A stretch of DNA of 64,000 nt, from NCBI GenBank assembly GCA_946498095.1, contig CAMMMX010000004.1:62001-126000 (forward strand). The letters run 5' to 3'. The notes below the pieces were generated by a model that was not told the DNA's origin, searched no databases, and saw only the letters and a program-made list of their open reading frames with translations. Of the stretch, positions 63,426-64,000 are shown piece after piece (position 1 is the first letter of the stretch; every line of letters starts with the position of its first letter). This stretch comes from an uncultured Clostridia bacterium. Lineage in GTDB: Bacteria; Bacillota; Clostridia; Oscillospirales; Ruminococcaceae. The translations under genes and the position numbers were made by a program.

Positions 63426-64000
63426 CTACCCCAAGCGTTCCTTGCGCTCGCGCCCTTCCTTCAGCAGCGCGTGCAGGCGCGAGGAATCGTTGTCTGCCAG
63501 CGCGGATTTGTATGCTTCCAGCTGGGCGATAACGCCGTCGATCTCGTCGATGAGGTTGCTGCGGTTGAGCAAAAACAGCTGTGTCCACATGTCCTCGTTG
63601 AGCTTCGCCACCCGCGTCAGGTCACGGTAACTACCGGCGCTGTATCCGGCGTGCAGTTCGGCAGTGGGGCTTTTCATATAGGCGCCGGACACGATATGCG
63701 CCAACTGCGACGTGTAAGCGATGATGCGGTCGTGCTCCTGAGGGGACGTTTGAACCACCTTTCCGAAGCCAGCCATTAGGCAGATTTCACGTACCAGCAG
63801 TACGGCAGCATCAGGGGCGCCGGGCTGGGGTGTCAGGATCATGCTTGCGCCGTCGAAAAGAGCAGCGTCGGCGCTTGGATATCCCCATTTTTCCTTGCCA
63901 GCCATCGGGTGCCCGCCGACGAAAAGGCACCCCTGCGCTTCACAAAGGGGGGACAGCACGTCGCAAATCACCTGTTTGACGCCGCAGAAGTCCACAACAA
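63426..64000 (-). CDS. tyrA: Prephenate dehydrogenase, C-terminal part
   Basis: The window ends inside this minus-strand gene; about 190 C-terminal residues are present. They contain VVDFCGVKQVI, GGHPMAGKEKWGY (the conserved HPMAG substrate block) and the helical dimer domain with QEHDRIIAYTSQLAHIVSGA. The enzyme oxidises prephenate to 4-hydroxyphenylpyruvate for tyrosine synthesis. The NAD-binding N-terminus lies beyond the window. Confidence 0.93.
   Translation of the reverse strand, partial: VVDFCGVKQVICDVLSPLCEAQGCLFVGGHPMAGKEKWGYPSADAALFDGASMILTPQPGAPDAAVLLVREICLMAGFGKVVQTSPQEHDRIIAYTSQLAHIVSGAYMKSPTAELHAGYSAGSYRDLTRVAKLNEDMWTQLFLLNRSNLIDEIDGVIAQLEAYKSALADNDSSRLHALLKEGRERKERLG

Overview
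The window looks like a chromosomal segment of an anaerobic, hydrogen-metabolising, spore-forming Clostridia, most probably in the Oscillospirales/Ruminococcaceae neighbourhood. This is an inference from gene content: HydE/HydG/HydF [FeFe]-hydrogenase maturases, the germination protease Gpr, MecA, RNase M5, a GlgB-GlgC-GlgD-GlgA glycogen operon, an orphan MsmX-type sugar ATPase, and strong sigma-A promoters with 17-bp spacers. Most of the window has the GC-rich codon use of its housekeeping genes. The ABC cluster near 33-38 kb is more AT-rich, and the gene at 53.6-54.6 kb is strongly AT-rich.

Layout. 0-5.3 kb: end of alaS, hinT, an apt-like gene, comEC, holA and rnmV. 5.3-8.9 kb: an MBOAT/DHHW pair for surface-polymer acylation and an AEC transporter. 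9.2-14.9 kb: a CYTH protein, rpe, mecA (minus), then an unusual three-gene Rnf-like set (D-E-A only, with most Fe-S cysteines replaced by serine) and a membrane-anchored GH-like protein. 15.0-24.9 kb, mostly minus strand: a glycan-use operon (GH113-like, GH43, a ParB-like protein, GH78), tex, a frame-disrupted dcd, a palindrome-rich spacer and a UroD/MtaA-like methyltransferase. 25.2-30.1 kb: a secreted hypothetical protein, then a structured leader RNA followed by the TM1266-family regulator and hydE, hydG, hydF. 30.2-33.0 kb: gpr, rpsT and an aldo/keto reductase. 33.2-38.4 kb: a secreted peptide-like protein with a lipoprotein, three permeases, an ATPase and a second extracytoplasmic protein. 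38.4-45.2 kb: tRNA-Glu and tRNA-Met, fba, rsuA, msmX, two bacterial-PH-domain membrane proteins and a small membrane protein. 45.6-46.5 kb: an orphan serine recombinase. 47-53.3 kb: glycogen synthesis. 53.6-55.5 kb: an acquired metalloprotease-like gene and mobile-element debris. 55.7-61.1 kb: a DUF815 ATPase, then asparagine synthase, a D-aspartate-ligase-like ATP-grasp protein and an Asp/Glu racemase. 61.2-64 kb: a duplicated structured leader, an autoregulated RHH repressor, small genes, two GNATs (one frameshifted) and the end of tyrA.

Functional themes. The glycogen operon with msmX and the GH operon point to a carbohydrate-fermenting lifestyle, with H2 disposal through [FeFe] hydrogenase. 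The asparagine synthase, D-Asp ligase-like and racemase genes together match the steps needed for a D-isoasparagine peptidoglycan cross-bridge. The least explained items are the cysteine-poor mini-Rnf operon, two almost identical 264-265 bp IS200/IS605-like, omega-RNA-like elements (31.7 kb and 55.2 kb) that both sit directly behind intrinsic terminators, the hyd leader RNA, and the duplicated leader at 61.2/61.7 kb. Two genes carry single-base losses (dcd twice, a GNAT once), so either pseudogenes or assembly indels must be considered.
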